DNA of 8,971 nucleotides from Polaromonas sp. (lineage in GTDB: Bacteria > Pseudomonadota > Gammaproteobacteria > Burkholderiales > Burkholderiaceae_C), in NCBI GenBank assembly GCA_023259235.1, contig JAHFQQ010000139.1, positions 1-8,971 of the forward strand, in the 5' to 3' direction. Each line of letters starts with the position of its first letter. Position 1 is the stretch's first letter. Below, piece by piece: positions 7,117-8,971 of this stretch. Below the pieces are notes generated by a model, which saw only the letters and a program-made list of their open reading frames with translations, was not told the DNA's origin and did no database searches. The position numbers and the translations under genes were made by a program.

Positions 7117-7932
7117 TCAAGTGTCAGGATTATTTTTGACCTGTGCCTGCAGCAAGGCCAATGCCCGACTGGCTTGCACCAAGCGGTTTCCAAGGGCGGC
7201 ACTGCGCGCGGCGCCCATCCGGGATTTGATGGCTGCAATGCTGATCGATGCCACGGGGCTGCCGCCGGCATCGTGAACAACCACGCCGATCGCCCAGCTG
7301 TCTTCGATCACCAGTCCTGGCTGCACGCAGTAGCCCAGGCTGCGCGTCCCTTGAATCAGGCGTTTGATCGCTGCGTCGGTGCAACGGGGAAATCGCTCGG
7401 CCCGCAAGGCTGCGTTGCGCCTTAATACATCCTCAATCTCTTTGTCCAGGAAGGCGGCCAGCACGGCACAACTGCCGGCACCAACACCCATTGGCAATCG
7501 GTCACCGGCCTTGATGAGCTGGTTACGAATGGGAAAGTCGCCTTCGTCACGCGACAGGCAAATGCTCTCGTAGCCGTGCAGCACGCTGAAAAAAACGGTA
7601 TCACCCGATTCAACCGCCAGCGCGCGCAGGGTGGGAGCGGCCAGACGCTGCAGTTCGTAGCTCGGTTCGGCGGCCAGCCCGACGGCGAATGCCTCGGGGC
7701 CCAGTCGGTAGCGGCCGGATGCGTGGTCGTGCAGCACAAATCCTTCATCGACCAGGGTGCGCGTCAGGCGAATCGCGGTTGCCTTGTTGAGATCGAGGCG
7801 ACGACCGATTTCGCCCATCCGCAAACCGCCCGGCCCGATACGGGTAAGAAGGCGAAGTACCGACAGGCCCCGGCGCAAGGTCTGCGCACCGGCCATTTCT
7901 GTCTTCTCAGCGGGTTTGGCTAGCATGGCCAT
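7117..7932 (-). CDS. IclR-family transcriptional regulator
   Basis: This 271-aa protein has the two-part IclR plan. A winged helix-turn-helix covers about residues 16-75: LRRGLSVLRLLTRIGPGGLR, MGEIGRRLDLNKATAIRLTR, then LVDEGFV and a wing ending YRLGP. A ligand-binding domain follows from about 85 to 265, with SGDTVFFSVLHGYESICL, GDRLPMGVGAGSCAVLAAFL, RSLGYCVQPGLV and GSPVASISIAA. IclR proteins are dimeric or tetrameric repressors or activators of catabolic genes and often control a divergent neighbour. Here the divergent gene is a thiolase, and the dehydrogenase follows 127 bp behind on the same strand, so both are natural targets. ATG codons at 7932 and 7926 are both possible starts; the GAAG upstream of the second slightly favours it. 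Confidence 0.92.
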   Translation of the reverse strand: MAMLAKPAEKTEMAGAQTLRRGLSVLRLLTRIGPGGLRMGEIGRRLDLNKATAIRLTRTLVDEGFVLHDHASGRYRLGPEAFAVGLAAEPSYELQRLAAPTLRALAVESGDTVFFSVLHGYESICLSRDEGDFPIRNQLIKAGDRLPMGVGAGSCAVLAAFLDKEIEDVLRRNAALRAERFPRCTDAAIKRLIQGTRSLGYCVQPGLVIEDSWAIGVVVHDAGGSPVASISIAAIKSRMGAARSAALGNRLVQASRALALLQAQVKNNPDT

Positions 7933-8129
7933 CTTCAGACTGGTTCATATTCTGGACCTGTTGATCGGTAATTACCCGAATTCATGTGATTACATAGTGG
8001 ACCATTTTCTTCAAATTCAAATGGAAACTCAAGCTGGCTGGGTTGCCGTCCCCATAGAATTGATTTACGGGGACTCAACCCAGGACCATCAACTGGTTCA
8101 TATATCAAACCTGTCACCACGCGCACACC
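7933..8129. promoter_or_regulatory. divergent promoter region between the IclR gene and the thiolase
   Basis: This AT-richer stretch separates divergent genes. On the minus strand TTGAAT (8020-8015) and TATGTA (7996-7991) are spaced 18 bp and could drive the regulator. A perfect palindrome GGTAATTACC (7967-7976), a near-palindrome ATGTGATTACAT (7984-7995) and arms CCATTT/AAATGG (8002-8007, 8019-8024) lie on or near it and are candidate operators. CTGGTTCATAT occurs twice in direct orientation (7940-7950 and 8093-8103), once near each gene start. None of these matches a consensus I can name for this regulator. Confidence 0.45.
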
Positions 8130-8971
8130 ATGAACACGCCACACATCATCGGCTGGGGCCACACCCCGTTCGGCAAACTCGACAACCTTGACCTCGAACA
8201 GCTCCTGCGTAATGCTGCACTGCCGGCCATCGCTAGCGCCGGGCTGGAACCCGCGGACATCGACGGCATCTTCATTGGCCACTTTAACGGCGGCTTTGTG
8301 CGCCAGGACTTCAGCGCCTCCCTTGCGGCGGTGGCCATTCCCGAGTTTCGTCACACGCCGGCGGTGCGGATGGAAAACGCCTGCGCCACCGGCTCGGCCG
8401 CCATCTGGGCCGCGCTCGATGCGCTGGCCAGTGGCCGGGTCAAGCGGGCGCTGGTGGTGGGCATGGAAAAAATGAATACCCTGCCCAACGTGCAAATCGG
8501 CGAGACGCTGCTGAAGTGTTCGTATGTCAAGGAAGAAGGCGAGACACCCGGCGGCTTTGCCGGCGTGTTCGGCCAGATCGCCGCCAGCTATTTCGGGCGC
8601 TTCGGCGACCAGTCCGACGCGCTGGCCGCAATTTCTGCGAAGAACCATGCCAACGGGGTGCATAACCCCTATGCCCACATGCGGCGCGACCTCGGCTTTG
8701 ACTTCTGCCGCCAGCCCTCGGACAAAAACCCGTTCGTCGCTGGCCCACTCAAGCGCTCAGACTGCTCGCTGGTTTCCGACGGGGCTGCTGCGCTGGTGCT
8801 GTCCCGTGAGCCGGTGTCGGGCGCCGCGGTGCCCGCCGTGCGCTGGCGCTCGCGCACGCAGGTCAATGAATTTCTGCCGCTGTCGCGGCGCGATCCAACC
8901 CGTTTTGAAGGCACCGCGCTGGCCTGGAGCCGGGGCTTGAACGCCGCTGGCGTTTCGCTGGCCGACCTGCA
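8130..8971 (+). CDS. thiolase-family acyl-CoA acetyltransferase, 3' end beyond the window
   Basis: The frame from ATG 8130 is open to the right edge (280 codons). It shows the N-terminal half of a thiolase of the SCP-x/lipid-transfer type: HIIGWGHTPFGKL near the start, LEPADIDGIFIGHFNGGF, and the nucleophile motif MENACATGSAA with Cys85. These are followed by RALVVGMEKM, a long loop with GGFAGVFGQIAASYFGRFG, KNHANGVHNPYAHMRR and SDCSLVSDGAAALVLS. Thiolases of this type cleave or form beta-ketoacyl-CoA, and this subgroup often occurs in catabolic operons for steroids, terpenoids or branched acids; which applies here is unknown. The C-terminal His and Cys motifs are outside the window. It is divergent from the IclR regulator, which probably controls it. 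Confidence 0.92.
   Translation, partial: MNTPHIIGWGHTPFGKLDNLDLEQLLRNAALPAIASAGLEPADIDGIFIGHFNGGFVRQDFSASLAAVAIPEFRHTPAVRMENACATGSAAIWAALDALASGRVKRALVVGMEKMNTLPNVQIGETLLKCSYVKEEGETPGGFAGVFGQIAASYFGRFGDQSDALAAISAKNHANGVHNPYAHMRRDLGFDFCRQPSDKNPFVAGPLKRSDCSLVSDGAAALVLSREPVSGAAVPAVRWRSRTQVNEFLPLSRRDPTRFEGTALAWSRGLNAAGVSLADL

Noticed and set aside
7935..8678. 247-codon minus-strand open frame opposite the thiolase
   Set aside because: The plus-strand thiolase frame has the ENACATGS active site and family motifs; the antisense frame has none.

Overview
The window looks like a betaproteobacterial chromosome segment, probably Burkholderiales/Comamonadaceae. That placement is an inference from the GC-rich coding style, the long N-terminal form of glutaminyl-tRNA synthetase, and the set of catabolic genes. 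Every gene except the last is on the minus strand, so the layout is easiest to read from right to left.

Right part (5329-8971): an incomplete thiolase (8130 to the right edge, plus strand) diverges from an IclR-family regulator (7117-7932). The roughly 200 bp between them hold a promoter candidate and several palindromes. Behind the regulator come a short-chain dehydrogenase (6198-6989) and a protein with two PPC/DUF296-like domains (5329-6189). Together these look like part of a catabolic (acyl-CoA or alcohol/ketone) cluster with its own regulator. The gene for glutaminyl-tRNA synthetase, glnS (3480-5318), starts only 10 bp after the PPC-protein gene.

Left part (about 120-3480): downstream of glnS is a tandem array of four cassettes. 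Each cassette holds one or two small genes of the toxin-antitoxin or nucleotidyltransferase type, and each is followed by another partial copy of the 3' end of glnS in the same orientation. From glnS outward the order is: Gp49-like RelE/HigB toxin plus XRE antitoxin, then glnS fragment R1; AbiEii/MNT-like nucleotidyltransferase plus a 65-aa partner, then R2; a second RelE/HigB-type toxin plus XRE antitoxin, then R3; a lone MNT nucleotidyltransferase, then R4. The fragments retain about 40 to 115 codons. All end at the glnS stop codon, and all begin at or within about 30 bp of the stop codon of the preceding cassette gene. No integrase, transposase or fixed att core is visible.

The simplest reading is repeated insertion at the 3' end of an essential gene. 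Each incoming DNA would bring a donor glnS 3' end plus its downstream toxin-antitoxin genes, restore an intact glnS, and push the old 3' end downstream. This glnS-anchored array is the most unusual thing in the window, and I do not know a named system that describes it. A further gene begins at the extreme left edge and may belong to the array or to the ordinary chromosome.
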